Assembly: GCA_903911925.1 (NCBI GenBank)
Contig: CAIWFH010000055.1
Span: 1 to 40,424, forward strand
Length of the DNA stretch: 40,424 nucleotides
From: an uncultured Acidobacteriaceae bacterium
Lineage (GTDB): Bacteria; Acidobacteriota; Terriglobia; Terriglobales; Acidobacteriaceae
Reading direction: 5' to 3'
The translations under genes were made by a program, and so were the position numbers. Of this stretch, positions 16,460 to 25,001 are shown in pieces. Position 1 is the first letter of the stretch, and each line of letters opens with the position of its first letter. Under the pieces are notes generated by a model. The model searched no databases and was not told the DNA's origin. It saw only the letters and a list, made by a program, of their open reading frames with translations.

Positions 16460-17376
16460 GCCGCATTTACGAAGCGCTTCAAAGGGCGGAACTCGAATGG
16501 AAGGCAACGCAGGACTCGGAAAGTTCCCGCGCTCCCGCTCCAGATTGTCTTCCCCCCATTGAAGAGTCCCCGGCGGTCGAGGACGTCGTCGCTCCTGGCA
16601 ACATCGCACAGCATGCATGGAAGTTATCTATCCCTTCCCTGCCTACGCTCACAGAGCGCAGCGCGGCTGGCGAGCAGTTTCGCAGCCTCCGCTCGCGCAT
16701 TCAGCAAGCTTGCTACCAGGCCCCGTTAAAGACGATTCTCGTCTCAAGCGGAATGCCTTCGGAAGGCAAATCCTTTGTCGCCGTAAACCTGGCCATAAGC
16801 CTCGCGCGTAATACCGTCAGTTCTGTTCTGCTCATCGACGGCGATATGCGTCGTCCCACAATCCACAATCTGCTCGGCGCTTCCAACACACCCGGACTGT
16901 CTGAGTATCTTTCCGGGGCCACGGAATTGAACGACATCGTGCAGCGTGATCGCAGGCCAGTGACCGATGAGTCCTCCGATGCTCGCAAAATCTCCAATCT
17001 CGCCTTTATTCCTGCAGGCAAGTGCGGTGACAATTCGTCGGAACTCGCGGCAAATCACCGGATCGAAAAACTGGTCTCGGCCCTCTCCCCGCATTTTGAC
17101 TGGATATTGATTGACTCTCCGCCCGTGCTCGCTGTTACCGATGCAGTTGAACTCGCTCGCGCGGCGGATGGAGTTTTGCTTGTTGCCCGCGCAGAAAGCA
17201 CGCCATTTGATGTTGCTCAGCGTGCCCAGGCTGCCTTTAGCAACTCGCGCATTCTCGGTTTCGTCCTGAACGCGGCCAAATCCGCTCCGTCTGCCGGAGC
17301 GTACAACTACTACTACGGCTCGGAAGTAGCTGACGATAGGGCAAAAAGCGGAACGGATAGTCGGAGGAAGCCATGA
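16456..17376 (+). CDS. BY-kinase (CpsD/CapB-type tyrosine autokinase)
   Basis: A 306-residue cytoplasmic kinase. It has Walker A SGMPSEGKS (98-106), Walker A' LLIDGDMRRP (125-134) and Walker B ILIDSPP (217-223), the three signatures of bacterial tyrosine kinases. The C-terminal tyrosine cluster YNYYYG (283-288) is the expected autophosphorylation site. It should act with the separate Wzz protein, whose cytoplasmic tail activates such kinases, to cycle polymer synthesis. The N-terminal MSRIYEALQRAELEW is typical of EPS-associated members. It is translationally coupled on both sides by ATGA overlaps. Confidence 0.93.
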   Translation: MSRIYEALQRAELEWKATQDSESSRAPAPDCLPPIEESPAVEDVVAPGNIAQHAWKLSIPSLPTLTERSAAGEQFRSLRSRIQQACYQAPLKTILVSSGMPSEGKSFVAVNLAISLARNTVSSVLLIDGDMRRPTIHNLLGASNTPGLSEYLSGATELNDIVQRDRRPVTDESSDARKISNLAFIPAGKCGDNSSELAANHRIEKLVSALSPHFDWILIDSPPVLAVTDAVELARAADGVLLVARAESTPFDVAQRAQAAFSNSRILGFVLNAAKSAPSAGAYNYYYGSEVADDRAKSGTDSRRKP

Positions 17377-18746
17377 TCAGAATCCTGAATGTCTACTATC
17401 CGATTAGAACCCTGGTGTTGTTTCTTTGTGAAACGCTCATCGTGATTGGTTCGTTCTTTCTGGCCACCGTATTCGTCGTTGGGCCGGATACCTATATGAC
17501 TTTGATCCACGAGAATGGTCTTCTCAAGATCACGGGGATCGCCGTCTTCACCCTGCTTTTCTCTTACTATATCGATCTGAATGAACCTAAGCGCATCTCC
17601 GAACGCTGGAAGATTTACTTTCGGCTTTTCTCGCTTTTCGGGGTCCTTTCTCTCTTTCTCGCCGGACTGGCCCGCGTTTTTCCCCAGATAGATATCGGCC
17701 CAAATGTCTTCATCATCGGCACCTCAATCCTCGTTATGGCCCTCTTCGTCTGGCGATCGGTCTATGAGTGGATACTCAGCCTTTCGGTCTTCCGCGAGCG
17801 AGTCTATGTGCTCGGCAGCGGCGAACGGGCGCACAAGGTGGTCAAGCTGATCCGCGCCCGGCGCGACGCCGGCATGGAAATCATCGAGGGAGAGGGCACC
17901 GGAACGTTTGACGGGGAGTTCGAACGTCTTGGGGCAGATCTGCTCGCCTTTTGCAAGCCCGAGTTTTGCGTTGACCGTGTCATCGTTGCTATGGAAGACC
18001 GCCGCAAATTGATGCCGGTCCATGAACTCCTCGATCTTCGGCTTCGTGGCGTTGTCGTTGAGGATGCAAGCGACATCATGGAAAGGTTATCGGGCAAGTT
18101 GCAGTTAGACGGCCTCAACCCAAGCTCCCTTATCTTTACAGACGGATTCAATGTGAAGGCATCCCAGCAGATTCTCCGCCGCATTGTCTCCATGACTGTC
18201 TCTTTCATTGCGCTGGTGATTTGCCTGCCCTTCATCCCCTTCATCATCCTGGCCATGCGCATCTCATCGCCGGGCCCCATTTTCTTCACCCAAACCCGCG
18301 TCGGACTGCGCGGGCGTCCCTTTTCCATCATTAAGTTCCGAACCATGCGCGAGGATGCCGAAGATCAGGGAGCAGTGTGGGCAACTGAGAACGACCCTCG
18401 TGTTACTCCACTCGGCAGGTTTATGCGAATGACCCGTCTTGACGAGATTCCACAACTTTGGAATGTGCTCCGCGGTGAAATGGGATTCGTCGGTCCCCGC
18501 CCTGAACGCCCCGAGTTTGTGCAGTGGCTCGCAAGCGAAATTCCCTTTTATGAACTGCGGCACATGATCCGCCCCGGCATTACTGGCTGGGCGCAGGTGC
18601 GCTATAGATACGGTGCCAGCCTCGAGGAAACAAAGCGCAAGCTCGAATACGATCTCTACTACATCAAGCACCTCTCGCTCGGCCTGGACCTGCTCATCAT
18701 GTTTGAGACGATTAAGACGATCATCCTGCGCAGAGGGGCCCAATGA
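17373..18746 (+). CDS. Polyprenyl-phosphate sugar-1-phosphate transferase (priming enzyme)
   Basis: A 457-residue protein. The N-terminal half has four membrane segments (about 10-132) and a nucleotide-binding-like middle domain ([17 protein letters not shown]). After a fifth hydrophobic helix (about 272-298) comes the bacterial sugar transferase domain. Its signatures are [47 protein letters not shown] and GPRPERPEF, with the DE pair expected at the active site. It adds the first sugar phosphate to undecaprenyl phosphate, starting each repeat unit. The overall layout resembles the EpsB-like transferase found with exosortase EPS loci. It overlaps both neighbours by ATGA. Confidence 0.93.
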   Translation: MIRILNVYYPIRTLVLFLCETLIVIGSFFLATVFVVGPDTYMTLIHENGLLKITGIAVFTLLFSYYIDLNEPKRISERWKIYFRLFSLFGVLSLFLAGLARVFPQIDIGPNVFIIGTSILVMALFVWRSVYEWILSLSVFRERVYVLGSGERAHKVVKLIRARRDAGMEIIEGEGTGTFDGEFERLGADLLAFCKPEFCVDRVIVAMEDRRKLMPVHELLDLRLRGVVVEDASDIMERLSGKLQLDGLNPSSLIFTDGFNVKASQQILRRIVSMTVSFIALVICLPFIPFIILAMRISSPGPIFFTQTRVGLRGRPFSIIKFRTMREDAEDQGAVWATENDPRVTPLGRFMRMTRLDEIPQLWNVLRGEMGFVGPRPERPEFVQWLASEIPFYELRHMIRPGITGWAQVRYRYGASLEETKRKLEYDLYYIKHLSLGLDLLIMFETIKTIILRRGAQ

Positions 18747-19963
18747 GGATCGTCTTCTGGCTGTCACTGATCGGTATCTTATATACATATGTCGGATACC
18801 CGGTCGCGCTTTGGATTCTTGCGCGGTTGCGGCCGCGGCCCTGGAAAGCGGCTCAGATCTCACCGAGCGTGAGCATCGTGCTCGCGGTGCATAATGGCGT
18901 CGCGCTGCTCCCGCGCAAGATCAAGCAACTCCTCGACCTCGATTATCCCAATATCAGCGAGATCATTATCGTCTCGGATGGCTCCAACGACGGCACGGCA
19001 GAGTTTTTGACTCAACGTCGGTATCCGTCCTTCAAGACCATTATCCTCAAAGAGCACTGCGGCAAGGCGGTAGCCCTCAACGCCGGTATCGCTGAAGCTA
19101 CCGCGGACGCAATCCTCTTCGTTGATATCCGACCCGAGATTGCTCCCGGAGCGATCCGGCAACTAGTCGGCAACTTCGCCGATCCGAGCGTCGGCTGCGT
19201 TTCCGGCAATCTAACTCTGCGCCAGACAAGCCGCGATGCAACCGCTGCCGTGATTGGCGGGCTTTACTGGCATTACGAACAGTGGCTGAGAATATGCGAA
19301 TCGAGAATTGATTCTCCGGTTGGCGTCAATGGAGGCTTTTACGCAATTCGCCGGAATCTCGCCGCGCGCCTGCCCGCCGGGATTATCCTCGACGACATGT
19401 TTCAGCCGCTCTCGATTATCCGCCAAGGCTACAGATCTGTAGTCGATCCGCATGCCATCGTATTCGACACCTGGCCGGAGACAGTTGAGGGCGAGTTTCA
19501 TCGCAAAGTCAGGACGCTGGCAGGTAACTTTCAGCTCTTTCAGCTCGCGCCTTGGACACTGACCCCGCAAAATCGTCTCCTGTTTCAGCTTGTCTCGCAC
19601 AAGGTCGCGCGGCTCATTGCGCCTTATTTGCTGATTTCCCTTTTCGTCTCTTGCCTGGGGCTTGCGGCCGCCTCGGGAGTTTACGCAACATTCGCCGCCC
19701 TTCAGTTTTCCGGCTGGGTCCTCGCGCTTGTCGGTCTACGCTTTAGAACTGTGTATTTTAATAGCGTTGTTGCTTCAGCCAGTGCGTTTCTGGTCCTTAA
19801 CGCGGCAGCCGTCGTCGCGTTGTACCGATTTCTCATTACGCCCGGCCCGCTCTGGAAAATATGGCGTCCCAGTAAACTGAGGGCGAAAGATCTGAATCCT
19901 GACAATGAGAACTCGGAGCAGCCGGAACTAGTTACCTGTAACACAGTCGGTGCCGGCAAATGA
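18743..19963 (+). CDS. Membrane-bound family 2 glycosyltransferase
   Basis: A 406-residue processive-type GT2. One N-terminal TM helix (1-25) is followed by the GT-A domain with SIVLAVHNG, SDGSNDGT and NAGIAEA, then three or four C-terminal TM helices from about residue 290. The usual DXD reads VDIR and the catalytic-base region reads ILDDMF. The QXXRW position of processive enzymes reads KVRTLAGN, so it may be a non-processive relative. It likely builds the repeat unit on the cytoplasmic side. The start ATG overlaps the preceding TGA. Confidence 0.9.
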   Translation: MRIVFWLSLIGILYTYVGYPVALWILARLRPRPWKAAQISPSVSIVLAVHNGVALLPRKIKQLLDLDYPNISEIIIVSDGSNDGTAEFLTQRRYPSFKTIILKEHCGKAVALNAGIAEATADAILFVDIRPEIAPGAIRQLVGNFADPSVGCVSGNLTLRQTSRDATAAVIGGLYWHYEQWLRICESRIDSPVGVNGGFYAIRRNLAARLPAGIILDDMFQPLSIIRQGYRSVVDPHAIVFDTWPETVEGEFHRKVRTLAGNFQLFQLAPWTLTPQNRLLFQLVSHKVARLIAPYLLISLFVSCLGLAAASGVYATFAALQFSGWVLALVGLRFRTVYFNSVVASASAFLVLNAAAVVALYRFLITPGPLWKIWRPSKLRAKDLNPDNENSEQPELVTCNTVGAGK

Positions 19964-20002
19964 ACTTTCAACGATTTGCATAACAAGGGGGCCTCAGATC
20001 GC

Positions 20003-21037
20003 ATGACTTACAAGATGAAAGCGCTTTGTATTGCGATTGCGGGAATCGCAACCCTCGCCACCGGATTCGTTTACCGCCACCACATTCTTATGGTCAGAGC
20101 CGCGAGACTTGAGAACATCGTTGCGCCCGCGACATACTTCCCTCCCGGCGCAATATGGACGCAGGACATCAGCGATGCGCCCATCGATCCTCAGTCCTCC
20201 GCTATGATCGCCTGGCTCGCGGATGCCGGCGGTTGGGGACACAACAACAGGATGCAAGTCGATTTTGCATTTCGAGTCCTGCAGGCAAACGAGGCCACGC
20301 CGAGAATTCCCTTTCACAAGGGTTCGGGGTGGATTTCTGCCGATTCCGACAAAGTTTCATTTGTTCCGCTTCCGGTCGGCGGCGGCATCGAGGGAGAACA
20401 GGACTATCGGTGCCCAAACAACGACGACGACTGCCATCTCATCGTCGTCGATCGCAGCCACGGCACTCTCTACGAAGCTTTTCAGGCTAACTACGCTGCA
20501 GACGCTCTTACTGCAAACTTCATTGCGGTCTGGGACCTCAACCGCGTTTATCCGTCGACGGGGCGCGGTGATCAGTGCACCAGCGCCGATGCCGCCGGCT
20601 TCCCCATTGCCCCGCTGCTCTTCAACGCTGACGAACTCGCCACTGGAAGCATTAACCACGCCATTCGTTTCATTCTTCCCAATCCGAGGATTCGCGCGCA
20701 CATGTATGTGCATCCCGCGACCCACGCCGGCGATCCACGCGGTCCGGTTTCCGCGCCGCCGATGGGTGCCCGCTTTCGCCTGAAAGCCTCTTACGACCTC
20801 TCACGACTAACGCCGGCAGCGCGGGTTGTCGCGCGAGCCATGCAGAAATACGGCATGTTTCTTTCCGATGGAGGTAATATCGCTCTCACGGCTCAAAGCG
20901 ATGCGGACACCAAAGCAAAGTACGCCGACATCGGTTTCACGCCTCACGATCTGGCGGACCTGAAGGTATCCGACTTTGAAGTCGTCTACATGGGATTGCC
21001 CGTCCGGTTGACCGATGACTGCGTGCGGAATCCGTAA
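20003..21037 (+). CDS. Unknown anchored/secreted protein of the EPS operon
   Basis: A 344-residue protein with an N-terminal hydrophobic segment (about 5-24) that could be a signal peptide or anchor; the rest is soluble and probably periplasmic. Distinct blocks include APIDPQSSAMIAWLADAGGWG, a Cys pair in YRCPNNDDDCH, GTLYEAFQANY, GRGDQCTSADAAGFPIAPLL, INHAIRFILPN, and RAMQKYGMFLSDGGNIALTAQ. These look highly conserved and enzyme-like, but I cannot name the family with confidence. The ATG at 20003 was chosen over a TTG at 19976; AAGGGGG lies 11 bases upstream. Lying 39 bases after the GT2 gene and 34 before a GT-C gene suggests polymer modification, trimming or binding. Confidence 0.8.
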   Translation: MTYKMKALCIAIAGIATLATGFVYRHHILMVRAARLENIVAPATYFPPGAIWTQDISDAPIDPQSSAMIAWLADAGGWGHNNRMQVDFAFRVLQANEATPRIPFHKGSGWISADSDKVSFVPLPVGGGIEGEQDYRCPNNDDDCHLIVVDRSHGTLYEAFQANYAADALTANFIAVWDLNRVYPSTGRGDQCTSADAAGFPIAPLLFNADELATGSINHAIRFILPNPRIRAHMYVHPATHAGDPRGPVSAPPMGARFRLKASYDLSRLTPAARVVARAMQKYGMFLSDGGNIALTAQSDADTKAKYADIGFTPHDLADLKVSDFEVVYMGLPVRLTDDCVRNP

Positions 21038-21071
21038 CATGCAATAACGAACGAGGGAAGGCAATGGTTGG

Positions 21072-22613
21072 ATGAATCAAAATGACCAAGGCAGCGCCGG
21101 TTCACGCACTAAATGCGGAGACATCAAAAAGGAAGCAAACAGCCAACATTGGCTGGCCAAATCCTTCTTTGTACTGCTATGTGTCGAAACAATCTTTTCA
21201 CTGCCGTACCGCAGCGCTTATCTATCTTCTCATTCAGTTCCTTTGGCATCAATCACAGGCCTTTGCTCCCTTGCGGTCGCCGGCATCCTGTTTACGCTTC
21301 GGGAGTCCGTCCTGCCGCTTCTGGGTCGCATGCTCAGAATCTCGCCGGCGGGTAACCGGGCGTGGTTCACTCTCTGGTTATTCTTTGGGCTTTTCCTGCG
21401 GGTAGTCTGGGTCTTGCTGTTTCCCGTCACGCTTAAATCTGACTCTCTGGCCTATTTTCAACTCGCCACAGTCATGGCTCATGGGCACACCGGAATTGGA
21501 GCCTATTGGCCGCCGGGATTCTCCCTTTTCTTGGCTCCTTTTCTAAGGATGTTTGGAGCGTCTCAGTGGGTCACTCAGGTTTGCTCACTGTTGCTTTTTA
21601 TCGCCACTTACCTGTTGACCTATGCCTTGGCCAACCGGCTTCACGGCGGCTTGACCTCCAGGATAGCTACAATGTTGGTCGCCATCTGGCCCGGCTATTT
21701 CACGCTTGCCGGGATAAACTGCAAGGAATCGTTTCTCGCTGTTGTTGTGACCGCCACTGTTCTTTTATATGTGAAAGCGTCCGCTTTTCGGCCCGCTCGT
21801 GCTTCTGCGCACAACGCAAGTTCGGGTTCAGGAACCAATTCCAACACTGCATCGATCCGATGGGGTTTCCTGATAGCCTCTGGACTTTGCTTGGGATTTG
21901 CAGCGCTAACCCAACCGGGGTATCTGTTATTTCCTGCGGTTATATTTGCATCTGAGTCTCTTTGGCGCCGGAACTTCCTTCGCGCCACAGGACCAAGCGC
22001 AGTGTTTTCTATTTTCATGCTTGCAGCAGTATTGCCATGGACTTATAGGAACTATCTTCAGTTTCACCACCTCGTGCTTATCTCAACCAATGGTGGTTCT
22101 GTCTTCTATCGCGCCAATAACCCGATTGCCAATGCAAACTATAGCGCTGAAGGAGAAGTGCCGCTTCCTGTCGATGAAATTACGAGTGATCGAATGGGCT
22201 ACAAACTAGCCGAAGGCTGGATTGCACATCATCTTGGCGACTTCGCGGTCCTTATGGTCAGGAAGCAAGTGGTATTCCTCGGCGATGACGCACTCGGCGC
22301 CTACGAAACTTTAAGACGCGATAGAAATCCATCAGCTGTTCTTTACGCCGCGGCGAAGGGAATCTGCAATCTCTTCTGGCTTGCCCTCTGGACTGTTCTG
22401 CTTCTCGGCTCCCCGTTGTTGTTCAGGCTCGCCAACTGGCGGCTATGGTATGGATTGCTGTTCTTGCCAATTGTCTATCAATGGGTAATCGACAGTGTCT
22501 TTGAGAGCGGCCCGCGTCACCATGTTCCCTATGTTGCCCTTATCGGTATCATGGTTGGCATAGTGTTAAGTAACGCGGCGCAGTCCTGCAACAATACCTT
22601 GGTTGAGGGCTAG
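21072..22613 (+). CDS. GT-C type membrane glycosyltransferase (GT39/ArnT-like)
   Basis: A 513-residue polytopic protein with about 10-11 TM helices. The first large loop carries an acidic motif (LKSDSLAYFQLATVM) placed like the catalytic Asp of GT-C enzymes, followed by YWPPGFSLFLAPFLRMFG. This family uses polyprenyl-phosphate sugars as donors on the outer face of the membrane. A large non-membrane loop lies at about 345-420. It probably decorates the polymer or repeat unit. It is co-directional with both neighbours, and the next gene starts directly after its stop codon. Confidence 0.8.
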   Translation: MNQNDQGSAGSRTKCGDIKKEANSQHWLAKSFFVLLCVETIFSLPYRSAYLSSHSVPLASITGLCSLAVAGILFTLRESVLPLLGRMLRISPAGNRAWFTLWLFFGLFLRVVWVLLFPVTLKSDSLAYFQLATVMAHGHTGIGAYWPPGFSLFLAPFLRMFGASQWVTQVCSLLLFIATYLLTYALANRLHGGLTSRIATMLVAIWPGYFTLAGINCKESFLAVVVTATVLLYVKASAFRPARASAHNASSGSGTNSNTASIRWGFLIASGLCLGFAALTQPGYLLFPAVIFASESLWRRNFLRATGPSAVFSIFMLAAVLPWTYRNYLQFHHLVLISTNGGSVFYRANNPIANANYSAEGEVPLPVDEITSDRMGYKLAEGWIAHHLGDFAVLMVRKQVVFLGDDALGAYETLRRDRNPSAVLYAAAKGICNLFWLALWTVLLLGSPLLFRLANWRLWYGLLFLPIVYQWVIDSVFESGPRHHVPYVALIGIMVGIVLSNAAQSCNNTLVEG

Positions 22614-23810
22614 ATGGACGAAGTGAGTCGCCAAAGTAACTCCTCGGAAACAAATATGCAAGCCTTCGCGAAAAATCGAAACCGACCCCGGCTGATGTTT
22701 GTCCTCGGGTTATCTCCCCAAAAGATCGGCGGGATTGAAAAGTTTCTCCGCCACCTGGTGACCGCGCTCGATGCCGTCGGGTGGGATTCGGTCCTGTGCT
22801 TCGATGGACCGATCGCGGACGAATTCCGAAAGTACGTCTCCAGCCCCAATGTGATCATCGAGTCGCTCGATAATCAGGCTCACCTTGGACTGGCCTGCGC
22901 CGGCGAACTATGGAGACTGCTCCGCAAGCATAAGCCGCAGACTTTCGTGTATGCCTTCAATGGCGTTATGCGCTGCTTCCCCTGGCTGGCGAGGATCGCA
23001 GGATGCAAACGGGTCTTCTTCAACGACCACTCGTCACGGCCTCAGGGCCAGGTTGAAGCGCCTTTGAATCTGCCTAGAAGAATCGTCGGACGCATACTCG
23101 CTGCGCCGTTGAACGCTATTATCAGCGTTTCGGATTTCACTCGCAGAGCCGGAAATGCCCTTGGCATTTTCTCTGCCCGCAACGTCGTTGTGGCAAACGG
23201 TGTTGAGATCCATGAGGTAGATTTTCTCCGGCGCGCCGAATTCCGAACCCGATATGGAATATCAAACGAAGCCCTTGTAATAACTCAGGTCTGCTGGATG
23301 ACAGAGGTAAAAGGCGTGGAGTCCATGCTTCATGCCGCAGCGATGCTCGTCCGCAAACACTCGAAACTTCATTTCCTTTTCGTCGGAGACGGCCCCGAAC
23401 TTCCCAGATATCGCGAAATTGTCAAGGAACTAAAGGTCGAAGATGCCATCACCTTTACAGGCTTGTTGAATAATCCAACTCAGGTGGGAGTGTTTGACGC
23501 AAGCGACATCTACTGTCAACCTTCCCTCTGGCAGGAGGCGTCGGGGCTTGCCGTGCTAGAGGCCATGTCGGTTAAGCTCCCGGTAGTCGCGAGCAATACA
23601 GGCGGATTACCGGAAGTGGTTGTAGATGGCCGGTCGGGGATTCTGGTGCCTGTGGGCGGGACTCTCGAGATTTGTGCCGCGCTCGAACGGCTTCTCGTCG
23701 ATTCTGATCTGCGCCGAAGATTGGGCGATGCAGGTTACCGGTCGATTCTCAATGAACACCGGATTGAAGATACAGTTCGTAAATATGTACAGGTCTTTCT
23801 AGGTCTTTGA
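22614..23810 (+). CDS. Family 4 glycosyltransferase
   Basis: A 398-residue GT-B enzyme. The N-terminal Rossmann half has the loop PQKIGGIEKFLRHLV (about 35-50). The C-terminal half has LHFLFVGDGPEL, the E-x7-E donor-phosphate motif in WQEASGLAVLEAM, and VVASNTGGLPEVV. It is a retaining transferase that adds one sugar to the lipid-linked unit. The ATG follows the preceding TAG immediately, with GAGGGC inside the upstream gene as ribosome binding site, so it is the last cistron of the plus-strand operon. The next gene is convergent. Confidence 0.93.
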   Translation: MDEVSRQSNSSETNMQAFAKNRNRPRLMFVLGLSPQKIGGIEKFLRHLVTALDAVGWDSVLCFDGPIADEFRKYVSSPNVIIESLDNQAHLGLACAGELWRLLRKHKPQTFVYAFNGVMRCFPWLARIAGCKRVFFNDHSSRPQGQVEAPLNLPRRIVGRILAAPLNAIISVSDFTRRAGNALGIFSARNVVVANGVEIHEVDFLRRAEFRTRYGISNEALVITQVCWMTEVKGVESMLHAAAMLVRKHSKLHFLFVGDGPELPRYREIVKELKVEDAITFTGLLNNPTQVGVFDASDIYCQPSLWQEASGLAVLEAMSVKLPVVASNTGGLPEVVVDGRSGILVPVGGTLEICAALERLLVDSDLRRRLGDAGYRSILNEHRIEDTVRKYVQVFLGL

Positions 23811-23848
23811 TCGCTTATCTGCGCTCAGACCTCGTTACTCCTGTTTCA

Positions 23849-24916
23849 CTAAGTGCTTGCATACAGGTCCATATATGCATCCGCCATGATTTGCGTGGTG
23901 AAATGCGCGTGGAATGCTTCTTCTGCATTCCTTGAGAATTCTTTCCGCACTGTTTCGTCGGTTGCAAGTCGCAGAATCGCCTTCGTCATCTCCGCAGTAT
24001 CTTCCGAAGGTACAATAATTCCCGCCTTCGCGATTCGGACAACCTCCGCCATTCCGCCAACGTCTGAAACGATTGCCGGCACGCCAAGCGAGAAAGCCTG
24101 CAAAAGTGATATGGGTACACCCTCTGACTTGGACGACATGATGAATGCGTCCGCCGCAGAAAAGTACGGCGCCACGTCAAGTTGCTGTCCCCAGAATTTT
24201 ACCTGCGATGAAATCTGCATTTCACCCGCCAGGCTCTCCAGCGTCTCGCGTTCGCTTCCATCGCCCACCATCCAGAGCCTCAAGCCCGGCATCACGGAAA
24301 GGGCGGCGCAAAAAGACTTCAGCAGAAAAACATGGTTTTTAACGGGTGCAAGCCGGCCGACGTAGACCAGCGTAAATCCGCTCTTCACAGCGCAATCTTC
24401 TTTCGCCACTCGGGTCAGCGGAGCGGCGCCATTGTATACACGGGTGATCTTGCGTTTTGAAGCGCTGTGAATGCTTTTCAAATTGCTTGTGGTTGCATTG
24501 CAGATGCCGACGACCCTGTCGCAAAAAGTAGCGGCAAGGGCGAACTTCAACTCCGCAATCAATCTTCGCGGTCGCGCCACGAGGCTGTGACGCGTTGAAA
24601 TAATACTGGGAACCCCCGCCATTCTGGCCGCCATGGCTGCATACACTGTGGGCGTCGGATTGTGAAGATGAACAACGTCGGGATGCGATTCTATGAAGAT
24701 GCGGAAGAACTCTCGCGTTGCGGCAAAAAGGTTTCGCCCGATGTTCGGCATCACTGAAAAACCTTCTTCCCTCATCCTTTCGCCGAGCGCGCCAAGAACG
24801 CCAACTGCGTAAACCAACGGGGCGTGTCCCTGCTCCCGCTGCAGGTGGCACAACTGCATGACGAGCGTCTCCGCCCCGCCCACCTCCATGCTGTCTACGA
24901 TGTGCGCAATTCTCAT
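23849..24916 (-). CDS. Family 4 glycosyltransferase with altered E-x7-E motif
   Basis: A 355-residue GT-B enzyme. Signatures are MRIAHIVDSMEVGGAETLVMQL (1-22), HLHNPTPTVYAAMAARMAG, FTLVYVGRLAPVKNHVFLL and GVPAIVSDVGGMAEVV. The E-x7-E motif reads SEGVPISLLQAFS: the first Glu is present and the second is Gln, which is tolerated in some GT4 enzymes but may alter the donor site. GGAGG lies about 12 bases before the ATG. It is 85 bases downstream of the polymerase-like gene on the same strand and convergent with the previous operon. Substrate unknown. Confidence 0.92.
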   Translation of the reverse strand: MRIAHIVDSMEVGGAETLVMQLCHLQREQGHAPLVYAVGVLGALGERMREEGFSVMPNIGRNLFAATREFFRIFIESHPDVVHLHNPTPTVYAAMAARMAGVPSIISTRHSLVARPRRLIAELKFALAATFCDRVVGICNATTSNLKSIHSASKRKITRVYNGAAPLTRVAKEDCAVKSGFTLVYVGRLAPVKNHVFLLKSFCAALSVMPGLRLWMVGDGSERETLESLAGEMQISSQVKFWGQQLDVAPYFSAADAFIMSSKSEGVPISLLQAFSLGVPAIVSDVGGMAEVVRIAKAGIIVPSEDTAEMTKAILRLATDETVRKEFSRNAEEAFHAHFTTQIMADAYMDLYAST

Positions 24917-25001
24917 GCTGGAGCCTGAACCTCCGAGAGCGTCGAACCTGTCTGGCCTCTATTCCTCATTTTGATCGCAGCAAGTAATCGGGCCTTCGGC
25001 A

